From positions 1 to 19,410 of the forward strand of contig JBBQIR010000042.1 in NCBI GenBank assembly GCA_038325105.1: a stretch of DNA of 19,410 bases, given 5' to 3'. Made by a program: the position numbers and the translations under genes. Position 1 is the first letter of the stretch. Each line of letters begins with the position of its first letter. Source of the DNA: WSXY01 sp038325105. GTDB lineage: Bacteria > Actinomycetota > Coriobacteriia > Anaerosomatales > Anaerosomataceae. A model generated the notes under the pieces. That model made no database searches, was not told where the DNA came from, and worked only from the letters and a program-made list of their open reading frames with translations. Positions 8,701 through 14,074 of this stretch are shown piece by piece.

Positions 8701-9187
8701 CGCCACAGCGACCCCACTCGATTCCGCTGCCGACCTTGCCGTCACGGCTCGCTGGGCTATCGCTGGTAAGGGCGGCATCACGATGCCGTCGACTGGCAAG
8801 CTCACAGGGCGTCCGTACACCGACGATGAAGTCGCCGCCATCACCGAACACGCAGCCACGCTCGGCATGACGCGCGAGCAAGCCATCGAACTCCTCGGCG
8901 AGACGTGCTTCGACGTGTACCTCAACGACGTCGCGTACTGGCGCTGCGTGCCGTCGGCCGTGTGGCGCTACACGATCGGCGGCTACCAGGTCATCAAGAA
9001 GTGGCTGTCGTACCGCGAGCGCGCGCTGCTTGGCCGCGACCTCATGCCCGAGGAGGCGCGCTACGTCACCGAGATGGTGCGCCGCATCGCCGCGCTCGTG
9101 CTGATGCAGCCCGAACTCGACGCGAACTACGAGCGCGTGAAGGCCGACGTGTGGGAGTGGCCAGTTACTGAGCACGAGGGTAGGTAG
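5750..9187 (+). CDS. Type ISP/IIG-like restriction-modification enzyme (nuclease + N6-adenine methylase + specificity), no helicase
   Basis: This single polypeptide of 1145 residues starts at the GTG at 5750 (GGGGGG five bases upstream). The N-terminus has a PD-(D/E)xK nuclease pattern: Asp61 in NPDGG, then Glu91-x-Lys93 in IEVKG. A helical connector follows (about 150-380), then YTPDEVVKYM near 358. Methylase motif I LDPCCGTGAYL is at 393-403 and the catalytic NPPY at 531-534. The C-terminal half is the target-recognition and type ISP C-terminal region, with WRCVPSAVWRYTIGG and YRERALLGRDL. It should methylate adenine in an asymmetric site and cut unmethylated DNA. Classical type ISP enzymes (about 1,600 residues) carry a superfamily 2 helicase between nuclease and methylase. 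No Walker A is visible here, so it is more like a type IIG enzyme. It begins a plus-strand block with DUF4238, Mrr and protease genes. Confidence 0.9.
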   Translation: MSDPVESYFSELRDIRSSGAGVAEISYYDPLKQLLNEVGKSLKPKVRALMQLRNTGSGNPDGGLFTANQLKNWDPGVDPLLGQLPGRGAIEVKGTSDDVFAIAASEQVARYVERYGLVLVTNLRDFVLVGKSADGSGVRTLESCQLATSEAVFWAKVQTPRKFAEEAAEGLTEFLRRVLLHNAPLSDPKDLAWFLASYARTARLRLEQKRELPALDALRGQLEESLGLKFEGEKGDHFFRSTLVQTLFYGMFAAWVLWARDRDRTAQIPWESRFQWETATATLHVPMVYELFRQFADVRQLGQLGISEVLEWAEEVLWRIDRASFFEKFQEDHAVQYFYEPFLEAFDPQLRKELGVWYTPDEVVKYMVARVDWALREELGIADGLADPSVVVLDPCCGTGAYLVEVLRKIDETLSAKGADALTRNDVKRAAMERVIGFEIMPAPFVIAHLQMGILLAELGVPLRDADERAAVYLTNALTGWGDGSQVAPPKEKRGVAGQLHATMLFPEFAEERDAADRVKREQQILVVIGNPPYNGFAGMAVNEERGLSDAYRTTKLAPKPQGQGLNDLYVRFYRMAERQITERTGRGVVCFISNNGWLDSLSFTGLRERFLEVFDRIHIDNLNGDKYRTGKTTPDGKPDPSIFSTEKNCEGIQVGTAIGLLVKGAEPSAMVDYREWWGADKRADLVAAAAGRPGESVSHEPVLALGLPFVPTVHAPAFLRWAALNDLLPTSFPGVQTKRDDFVVDVDRESLATRMRAFANPLVSDGEMARLCPRAMQDTPQYDSMAVRSALQARGVLEDYYRPYCYRPFDVRWVYWEPELPLLSRRVPDYYPHVSGSRPWLLTTDRTRKSTPDPPLFTSLLADLNCFDSGTRAIPLWLASDERGLLSGGTAPNMTQKALAYLRHIGAEPESMFFHVLAILQDPLYRRENMTALRHGWSRVPLPASEPNIIHSAGLGARVASLLDVGRREVDSGRLLWAGALASATATPLDSAADLAVTARWAIAGKGGITMPSTGKLTGRPYTDDEVAAITEHAATLGMTREQAIELLGETCFDVYLNDVAYWRCVPSAVWRYTIGGYQVIKKWLSYRERALLGRDLMPEEARYVTEMVRRIAALVLMQPELDANYERVKADVWEWPVTEHEGR

Positions 9188-9218
9188 GCCCGCGGTGAAC
9201 AGCCACTTTCTGCCGTGA

Positions 9219-10064
9219 ATGCTCCTCAAGCGGTTCGGTGACGGCGTTGGGCGCGACGCCTATGTGTTCGTGACAGACGCCCAAACCGGAACCAGCCGCA
9301 GGCAGAGAGTACGAAATGTCGCGAGGGAGAAGGACCTCTACGCGCTTGATAACGAGCTCTTGGAGCACGTCTCTGGCGACGGTGTTCCCAGCAAGTACCA
9401 AGGTAGAGATGGGTTCGAAACCTTTCTGGGAGATATTGAGCACCTCGTTGGGCCAACCCTGGATCACATCGAGTCATCGCGGGGTCTACCTACTGACTTC
9501 GATGAGCGAGCCGTCTTGCGCATGTTTCTGGCTCGGCTTCTGTGCCTGAATCAGCGCTATATGCGTCACCTCTACGGTCTCAGCGGAACCCCGGTGTCGT
9601 TCGATAGCGCAAGGGTGAGGGTCATAGGTGTCGCGCTCCACCACTATGAGGCCTTTGTGGCATTTCTCGACCACTGCGCGCTCAAGCTGTATGACTTCAG
9701 GGAGGTCGGTCCTGTGCTGGCCTGCGGGGACCTTCCTCTGTTCTCTGTTCCACCGCGAGACGGCGTGGAGGGAGGTAGCGCCCGCATCATGCTACCCCTT
9801 ACCTCTGATCTCCTTCTGATTGCTGAGGAGGCATCCTGTGACGAGGTTCATCATGCGGATATGGAGTTGGCCGGGTACGCGAACGCTCACGCGCTCTTTC
9901 TGGCGCAACGGGAAGTGTACTCACGACAGCCTGGCTTCCCGGTCATGTTGCTATCGTCCTCCACCGAGAGTCTGACTATCGAAGAGGTGCTGGCCGGTCA
10001 GGGGCCAGACGTCGTCGCTGGAGAGGGATTGCGAGAAGTCCTCCACGGGCGTGCGGCACCGTAG
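9219..10064 (+). CDS. DUF4238 family protein, N-terminus interrupted by an in-frame TGA
   Basis: This 281-residue protein resembles the DUF4238 family, which is common in defence and mobile regions and has no assigned activity. Family-like parts are MLLKRFGD at the start, VRNVAREKDLYAL, an FLGDIEHLVGPTL segment and a helical block with LRMFLARLL. The family usually begins with an HxxP segment running straight into LLxxF. Just upstream in the same frame, a GTG at 9195 opens VNSHFLP, then TGA (9216-9218), then this ATG. The conserved N-terminal motif is therefore encoded but cut off by a stop codon, which could be a CGA or TGG mutated to TGA. The GTG is 7 bases after the methylase stop. Either the gene is disabled, or a shortened protein is made by restart at 9219. 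Confidence 0.65.
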   Translation: MLLKRFGDGVGRDAYVFVTDAQTGTSRRQRVRNVAREKDLYALDNELLEHVSGDGVPSKYQGRDGFETFLGDIEHLVGPTLDHIESSRGLPTDFDERAVLRMFLARLLCLNQRYMRHLYGLSGTPVSFDSARVRVIGVALHHYEAFVAFLDHCALKLYDFREVGPVLACGDLPLFSVPPRDGVEGGSARIMLPLTSDLLLIAEEASCDEVHHADMELAGYANAHALFLAQREVYSRQPGFPVMLLSSSTESLTIEEVLAGQGPDVVAGEGLREVLHGRAAP

Positions 10065-10097
10065 TAGATGTGTTCGAGCCGACGCGAGGAGAACCCA

Positions 10098-11003
10098 ATG
10101 TCGATCCCGGCGTACCAAGAAATGATGACCCCTCTCGCGCGCTTGCTTGCGGACGGGAGTGACTGGCGCTGGGTAGACGTGAAGGACGCGGTCGCCGAGC
10201 AGCTGAGCATCAGCGACGCCGATCGCCAGGAGATGCTCCCGAGCGGGCGCCAGGCCACCTTCGACAACCGCGTCGGCTGGGCGGCGACGTACCTTGCGCA
10301 AGCTGGTCTGCTTGAGCGACCACAACGCGGCGTGTTGCGCATCGCTGATCGCGGCCGCGAAGCGCTCACCTCCGGTGCCACAATCGACAACACGTTTCTT
10401 CGGCAGTACGCGGAATTCCAGGATTTCAAGAGTCGTGGCCGTCTGGACACAGAGAGCGACACGTCTGACGTTACGTCCACCGGCACGCCGGAGGAGACGC
10501 TTGAGGCGGCGTACAAGACCCTTCATGCCGAACTCGCGGATCAGATTGCCGAACGTGTCCGCTCCTGCACGCCGAGGTTCTTCGAACAAGTCGTGGTGAA
10601 GCTCCTTGTGGCGATGGGCTATGGCGGTTCGCTTGCCGACGCCGGACAGGCCGTCGGCCGAAGCGGAGATGATGGCATCGACGGCATCATTAAGGAGGAC
10701 CGACTGGGGCTCGATGTGGTGTACGTCCAGGCCAAGCGTTGGACGAACACGGTTGGCCGCCCTGACATCCAGGCGTTCGCAGGCAGCCTCATGGGCTATG
10801 GAGCGAGCAAGGGAGTCTTTATCACCACATCGCGCTTCTCGGGAGAGGCGCGCGAGTACGTACGCCGCATCGACAAGCGCATCGTCCTCATCGACGGCGA
10901 GGAGTTGGCCGGGTACATGATCGACTACGGCGTGGGCGTCACCGAAGTCGCCAGCTACTCGGCGCGCCGCCTCGACCAGGACTTCTTCGACGAAGCCGTT
11001 TAG
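10098..11003 (+). CDS. mrr: Mrr-type restriction endonuclease (type IV)
   Basis: This is a 301-residue Mrr homologue. The N-terminal winged helix (about 1-95: WVDVKDAVAEQL, GWAATYLAQAGLL, RIADRGREAL) is the Mrr DNA-binding part. The C-terminal catalytic domain has FFEQVVVKLL (Glu163), GDDGIDGII (Asp195) and the QAK core at 211-213 in YVQAKRW, matching the Mrr_cat signature with Gln in place of Glu. Mrr cuts methylated DNA or acts in stress-induced cleavage. Start: AGGAGA lies eight bases before the ATG at 10098; a frame to 10068 has no ribosome site. It follows the DUF4238 gene by 33 bases. Carrying a methylation-dependent nuclease beside an adenine methylase requires that Mrr ignore the host mark. 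Confidence 0.88.
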   Translation: MSIPAYQEMMTPLARLLADGSDWRWVDVKDAVAEQLSISDADRQEMLPSGRQATFDNRVGWAATYLAQAGLLERPQRGVLRIADRGREALTSGATIDNTFLRQYAEFQDFKSRGRLDTESDTSDVTSTGTPEETLEAAYKTLHAELADQIAERVRSCTPRFFEQVVVKLLVAMGYGGSLADAGQAVGRSGDDGIDGIIKEDRLGLDVVYVQAKRWTNTVGRPDIQAFAGSLMGYGASKGVFITTSRFSGEAREYVRRIDKRIVLIDGEELAGYMIDYGVGVTEVASYSARRLDQDFFDEAV

Positions 11004-11092
11004 GAACTGGAAAGACCCGGTTCAGGTCGGGATGCAAGACTCGGTAGTGCAGATGCGGGGGCATCGGGGTGTTCAACGGAGGGGGAGATTCA

Positions 11093-11980
11093 GTGACCGC
11101 GAATCATCAGCAGGTCGTGTACAAGCAAGTAGTCGCTGAGCAGCAGCAGTCACACGACACCCGGAGTCGGCTGTTCCAGGAGATTGAAGACGCCATCGGC
11201 CGACCGCTGGTCACGTACTTCACCAGCTTCAACTTCCAGGTGATGATCGACGATCATGATGCGAACATGCTCGAGGGTGTGTTGCAGGACCTCGACCTGT
11301 CCAGCGGTCTTGCGCTTATGATCAGCACGCCCGGCGGTAACGGCCTGGCGGCGGAGCGAATCATCAACGTGTGTCGCAACTACAGTGGCACGGGGGAGTA
11401 CCAGGCGATTGTGCCCGGCAAGGCAAAGTCAGCGGGGACCGTCATATGCCTCGGTGCATCCAAGATACTGATGGGTCGCAGTGCGGAACTTGGCCCGATT
11501 GATCCTCAATGGTCGACCCAAGACAGCACAATGGCCTTTTCCCTTCCCAACCTCGTCGAGGGCTATGACGAGCTTTTCGCGTCGGCGGTGGTCGAAACCG
11601 GTCGACTTGAGCCCTACCTGCAGCAACTCAGCCATTACGACGCTCGTGAGATTAAGCAGTTTCGCTCGCTCATAGACCTTTCCGAAGACATCGCTGTCCG
11701 CGCTCTGAAGTCCGGCATGATGAAGGACGCGACGCACAAGGATATCTGCACGCGGATGAAGCTGTTCTTGGATCCCAAGGCCACCAAGACGCACGGTCGC
11801 GCCATCAACCCTGCGACGGCGAGGGATTGTGGTCTCACTATTGAGGAGGTCGATCCCAAGGACGATATCTGGGGTAAGCTGTATGAGCTGTACGTTCGTA
11901 CGGACAACTACGTGTCAACGAGCGCAGCCAAGTGCATCGAGAGCAAGGAAGGCTCTTTTGCTGTCGGTGCACCGATCTGA
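11093..11980 (+). CDS. ClpP/SppA-fold serine protease, SDH (serine dehydrogenase proteinase) family
   Basis: This 295-residue protein has the ClpP-crotonase fold of the SDH_protease family (PF01972-like). Visible parts are SSGLALMISTPGGNG (oxyanion and first strand), then PGKAKSAGTVICLGASKI with nucleophile Ser113 in KSAGT, then SAELGPIDPQW at about 130-140. The LGPIDPQ stretch is characteristic of this family. No signal peptide or membrane segment is seen, so it is probably cytoplasmic. I chose the GTG at 11093 because GGAGGGGGAGA precedes it; an in-frame GTG at 11069 adds eight residues without a ribosome site. It follows mrr by 89 bases and is transcribed the same way. In a defence setting a ClpP-like protease could be an effector or processor, but this is inference. 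Confidence 0.8.
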   Translation: MTANHQQVVYKQVVAEQQQSHDTRSRLFQEIEDAIGRPLVTYFTSFNFQVMIDDHDANMLEGVLQDLDLSSGLALMISTPGGNGLAAERIINVCRNYSGTGEYQAIVPGKAKSAGTVICLGASKILMGRSAELGPIDPQWSTQDSTMAFSLPNLVEGYDELFASAVVETGRLEPYLQQLSHYDAREIKQFRSLIDLSEDIAVRALKSGMMKDATHKDICTRMKLFLDPKATKTHGRAINPATARDCGLTIEEVDPKDDIWGKLYELYVRTDNYVSTSAAKCIESKEGSFAVGAPI

Positions 11981-11998
11981 GACCAAGGGGAGAGAGAC

Positions 11999-12187
11999 GT
12001 GAATTCCAAGCCGAATCAGAAGACCACCCGGGCTATGGGCGAGGCGCAGAAGAACCTGCGCGAAATGATGGAGACCATTCGTCCGTTCACCAAGCCCGAG
12101 CGTTCAATTCAGCGACAGAAGCCAGCTCGATGGGTGAGCGGTGAGACCTCCGGACTGCAGTCATCGGTAGTTACGCGTCAACGATAG
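11999..12187 (+). CDS. Small hypothetical protein downstream of the protease
   Basis: This is a 62-codon open frame starting with GTG, 18 bases after the protease stop. A strong ribosome site, AAGGGGAGAGA, lies a few bases before the start, which is the main reason to accept it. The product is basic and polar, rich in Lys, Arg, Gln and Glu, with a helical middle (GEAQKNLREMMETI) and no membrane segment or known motif. It could be a partner or substrate of the protease, or a chance frame. Its end lies just before the promoter at 12216, so it would be the last gene of the block. Confidence 0.45.
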   Translation: MNSKPNQKTTRAMGEAQKNLREMMETIRPFTKPERSIQRQKPARWVSGETSGLQSSVVTRQR

Positions 12188-12215
12188 CGGGTACCGCCTC
12201 GCGCGTAACCGGGTC

Positions 12216-12244
12216 TTGACCTGCGGTGCGCGCGATAGTATAGG
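12216..12244 (+). promoter_or_regulatory. Sigma-70-like promoter upstream of the nucleotidyltransferase operon
   Basis: TTGACC (12216-12221) and TATAGG (12239-12244) are separated by exactly 17 bases. Transcription would start near 12251 and run through a structured leader of about 145 bases before the ATG at 12397. Confidence 0.65.
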
Positions 12245-12258
12245 TGAACCACAACTCT

Positions 12259-12300
12259 CCCCGGTTCGTCGGGGCGCGAGGCCGCCGCGAGGCGGTCTTT
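12259..12300 (+). terminator. Two leader hairpins, the second resembling an intrinsic terminator/attenuator
   Basis: CCCCG-GTTCGT-CGGGG (12259-12274) is followed by an 8-pair stem AGGCCGCC-GCGA-GGCGGTCT (12279-12298) and then a short T run. Placed just after a good promoter, this could end transcription early to give a short RNA of about 50 bases, or attenuate the operon. The T-tract is weak. Confidence 0.4.
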
Positions 12301-12312
12301 GCATTTGTAGGG

Positions 12313-12327
12313 GCGAGCGGGGCTCGC
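12313..12327 (+). repeat. Third leader hairpin GCGAGC-GGG-GCTCGC
   Basis: This is a perfect 6-base stem with a 3-base loop, between the terminator-like hairpin and the coding region. It is part of the untranslated leader; 12188-12396 otherwise holds only the promoter, these hairpins and the quasi-palindrome at 12370. Confidence 0.4.
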
Positions 12328-12369
12328 GGGGGGCACACACAGTAAATCGATGAGAAATATCTTGTGAAA

Positions 12370-12383
12370 CAACCTATAAGTTG
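12370..12383. promoter_or_regulatory. Quasi-palindrome CAACCTATAAGTTG (possible operator)
   Basis: Twelve of 14 positions are symmetric, with CAAC/GTTG arms around an AT-rich core that includes TATAAG. It sits 13 bases before the likely start of the nucleotidyltransferase gene, in a clear AT-rich dip. The XRE protein of the operon is the natural candidate to bind it. No good -35 box matches the TATAAG. Confidence 0.35.
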
Positions 12384-12396
12384 GGTAAGATTACTC

Positions 12397-12834
12397 ATGG
12401 GGCTTCCACCGATCGATGAGCAAACCGGATACCTGCCGCATGGCGATTGGGAAGCGACGCTTGAGGAGATTGAGACGGGTTTCGGAATTGGGATTCGACG
12501 AAGGGAGATCATGAAGGCGCTCCGCGATGTCGTAGGCAGACTTCGGTCGCATGGTGTGCAGGCGATTTGGGTGGATGGAAGCTTTGCAGGCATCAGGCAT
12601 AGGCCATCGGATGCTGACGTGATCTACGAGGTGCCAGCTGGAGAGGACACAACAAAGTGGGGGCTGCTCGCGCCGATGAATCACGACCGGCTCAGGAGTC
12701 TGGAGCGAATAGATCCTTGGCCCATGCCTTCCTACCAGCGCACGGCGCGGTTTGCTCGCCAGCAGACCATCAAGGAGTTCATGGAGACCGACAGGAACGG
12801 GGTCTCTAAGGGCCACATCCGATTGAAGGAGTGA
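12397..12834 (+). CDS. Nucleotidyltransferase-fold protein (DUF6932-like)
   Basis: From the ATG at 12397 this is a 145-residue protein that opens MGLPPIDEQTGYLPHGDW, the typical beginning of DUF6932-type proteins. The nucleotidyltransferase signature is present: Gly61-Ser62 in VDGSFAG, then Asp72 and Asp74 in SDADVIY, fitting hG(G/S)x(9-13)Dh(D/E). Minimal nucleotidyltransferases of this kind occur as toxins or antitoxins (MNT-like) and in conflict systems, where they transfer NMPs to proteins or tRNA. The family's activity has not been shown as far as I know. A GTG at 12364 would add 11 residues, but ATG fits the family start better; the ribosome site is weak for both. It is the first gene of a three-gene operon with the XRE gene at 12841. 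Confidence 0.65.
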   Translation: MGLPPIDEQTGYLPHGDWEATLEEIETGFGIGIRRREIMKALRDVVGRLRSHGVQAIWVDGSFAGIRHRPSDADVIYEVPAGEDTTKWGLLAPMNHDRLRSLERIDPWPMPSYQRTARFARQQTIKEFMETDRNGVSKGHIRLKE

Positions 12835-12840
12835 AGGTTC

Positions 12841-13362
12841 ATGATCGGCAATACGAGACAACTGACCCGAGCAAAATCAAAGCTCGTCGCGATGAAAAAC
12901 GCCATGGACCAGAGCCCCCATGATGTGGACAGCCTTGGTCGACTTGCAGCACGCATCGAGGCCGAGATAGCGGAGTACGGGAGCCTCGTGCGTCGTGAGA
13001 CGCTTGAGTTCGAAGTCGATTCGCTCGATGCCGTCGCCGATGCGCTTATCAAGGCCAGAGTCTCGAGAGGGTTGACTCAGCGACAACTTGCCGAGCGGCT
13101 GGGAGTCTCTGAGCAGATGGTTCAGAAAGACGAGGCGGGTGGCTACGAAACCGCCTCGCTGTCCAGGCTGGCTGACATCGCCGACTCCTTGAGCTATTCG
13201 CTACGCGGCTGGTTCGCACCGGCCGAGGAAGCGGCGTGGGTGTCGAGAACCGCGACCACTTTCGGCTGCGACTGTCGAATCGAGTACGACCAGGTGCCCG
13301 AGCTTGAGCGCGTGAGCGATACACAATCGTCTGCCGAGCTCCTGACGACAAAGGAGGCGTAA
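12841..13362 (+). CDS. XRE-family HTH regulator (HigA/antitoxin-like)
   Basis: This 173-residue protein has an N-terminal helical, probably coiled-coil part (1-60, with LGRLAARIEAEIAEYGSL) and an XRE helix-turn-helix at about 63-117 (KARVSRGLTQRQLAERLGVS then EQMVQKDEAGGY). The N-terminal half resembles HigA-type proteins that bind a partner toxin. The tail (about 125-173) is of unknown fold and contains Cys143 and Cys145. The ribosome site AAGGAG, inside the end of the upstream gene, lies about ten bases before the ATG; the genes are 6 bases apart. It overlaps the next gene by one base (TAATG). It is probably the repressor of this operon and perhaps the antitoxin. Confidence 0.8.
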   Translation: MIGNTRQLTRAKSKLVAMKNAMDQSPHDVDSLGRLAARIEAEIAEYGSLVRRETLEFEVDSLDAVADALIKARVSRGLTQRQLAERLGVSEQMVQKDEAGGYETASLSRLADIADSLSYSLRGWFAPAEEAAWVSRTATTFGCDCRIEYDQVPELERVSDTQSSAELLTTKEA

Positions 13363-13751
13363 TGCGCGGAACGGTGTTTCCCGCAGATGCCGCTCGCAAT
13401 GAGAATGACAAGCTGTCATGTCTCGGCGCGTTCTGGTCAACCGCGCAAGCGGGACCGGTCTTGAGTGATGTGGTCTTTGTGCTCAGACTCGATGAGAGTG
13501 AGCTTGAAATCGAGTATCCCCTCAAGCTTGTCTTGGCCTATCAAACAGGCGATGAAGCACCGGTGATTGAAATCAATGCAGGAATCAGGGTGACTCGCAA
13601 TGATTCTGACGCATCGGGTCCCGCTGTTGTGGCGAGAGGCGTTTCCGTAGGCAAGATCGATTTAAAGCAGGGCTCGTATGCCTGGATCCTAGAGGTCGAT
13701 GGAGTTGTCTTGGACGAGTGGCCGCTCGTGGTCCACCCACGAGCTGAATGA
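13362..13751 (+). CDS. Small beta-rich hypothetical protein (possibly DUF6941-like)
   Basis: The start overlaps the XRE stop by one base (TAATG), with AAGGAGGC just upstream, so it is firmly part of the operon. The 129-residue product has no signal peptide or membrane segment. It alternates short hydrophobic strands (VVFVLRLD, YPLKLVLAYQ, VIEINAGIRVT) and ends with GSYAWILEVDGVVLDEWPLVV, a beta-sandwich-like finish. Together with an early DKLSCLGAFW it recalls DUF6941-type proteins, but I am not certain. Function unknown. A third gene in a toxin-antitoxin-like operon could be a chaperone, sensor or effector. Confidence 0.6.
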   Translation: MRGTVFPADAARNENDKLSCLGAFWSTAQAGPVLSDVVFVLRLDESELEIEYPLKLVLAYQTGDEAPVIEINAGIRVTRNDSDASGPAVVARGVSVGKIDLKQGSYAWILEVDGVVLDEWPLVVHPRAE

Positions 13752-13762
13752 CTTGGGCGCGC

Positions 13763-13791
13763 TTGACCCGACCTCGCTCCCGCGCTAAGGT
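13763..13791 (+). promoter_or_regulatory. Promoter of the T-box leader and aminotransferase-ddl operon
   Basis: TTGACC (13763-13768) and TAAGGT (13786-13791) are separated by 17 bases. Transcription would begin near 13797, immediately before the leader hairpins. Confidence 0.65.
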
Positions 13792-13803
13792 GTCCCCCAA
13801 CAC

Positions 13804-13821
13804 TCGGCGGGCAACCGCCGA
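13804..13821 (+). repeat. 5'-end hairpin with GCAA tetraloop
   Basis: TCGGCGG-GCAA-CCGCCGA is a perfect 7-base stem closed by a GNRA tetraloop. It lies within the first 25 bases of the predicted transcript and has no T-tract after it. It may protect the 5' end of the mRNA, or act as a remnant terminator of the upstream operon. Confidence 0.5.
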
Positions 13822-13828
13822 CCACATC

Positions 13829-14040
13829 GTGTGAACGTTAGGGAAGAGGGCGTCATCAGCTCGGCCACCCCTCCGCAGGTTCTCCGCCAGGGCGGCTCTC
13901 GGGAGCCGAAGGAAGCGGACGGTGCTCTCCAGAGCCGTTATCTCCGGACTCGAGACCAGGCGCGCAATCTGCGCACGGTGAAGACAGGTGGTACCGCGAG
14001 CGGCCCTCGCCCTGTTCCCAGGGGAGGCCGTTTCTTCGTT
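13829..14040 (+). promoter_or_regulatory. T-box riboswitch leader
   Basis: The core T-box AGGTGGTACCGCG is at 13986-13998, close to the consensus AGGGTGGNACCGCG. Upstream are a GGGAAGAGG stretch (13841-13849), a strong hairpin CGGCTC-TCGG-GAGCCG (13893-13908), a CCGTTATC stretch (13935-13942) often seen at the 3' base of Stem I, and a Stem III-like hairpin (13960-13974). Downstream is the terminator. Uncharged tRNA would stabilise the antiterminator and raise expression of the aminotransferase and ddl. The bulge reads UGGU, which pairs with a tRNA ending in ACCA (discriminator A). That fits Ala, Leu, Val and others, but argues against Gly, Ser or Trp. The specifier probably lies within 13922-13935 (GTGCTCTCCAGAGC), where GCU (Ala) and CUC (Leu) are candidates; I could not fold Stem I with certainty. 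Confidence 0.85.
14001..14040 (+). terminator. Intrinsic terminator of the T-box leader
   Basis: CGGCC (14001-14005) pairs with GGCCG (14026-14030), and inside them CCCTG pairs with CAGGG across a small internal loop. TTTCTTCGTTT follows. The stem begins two bases after the T-box core, as expected for mutually exclusive terminator and antiterminator folds. Confidence 0.75.
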
Positions 14041-14074
14041 TCCGGGGCACGTTTCCCGGGTAGGGGTGATCGCG

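Noticed and set aside
9216..9218. TGA as a recoded sense codon or selenocysteine
   Set aside because: Several genes in the window terminate at TGA, and no selenocysteine insertion hairpin or Sec-type context is visible.
12259..12274. tRNA T-arm-like CCCCG-GTTCGT-CGGGG
   Set aside because: The loop has six bases, not seven, and no acceptor, D or anticodon arm fits around it.
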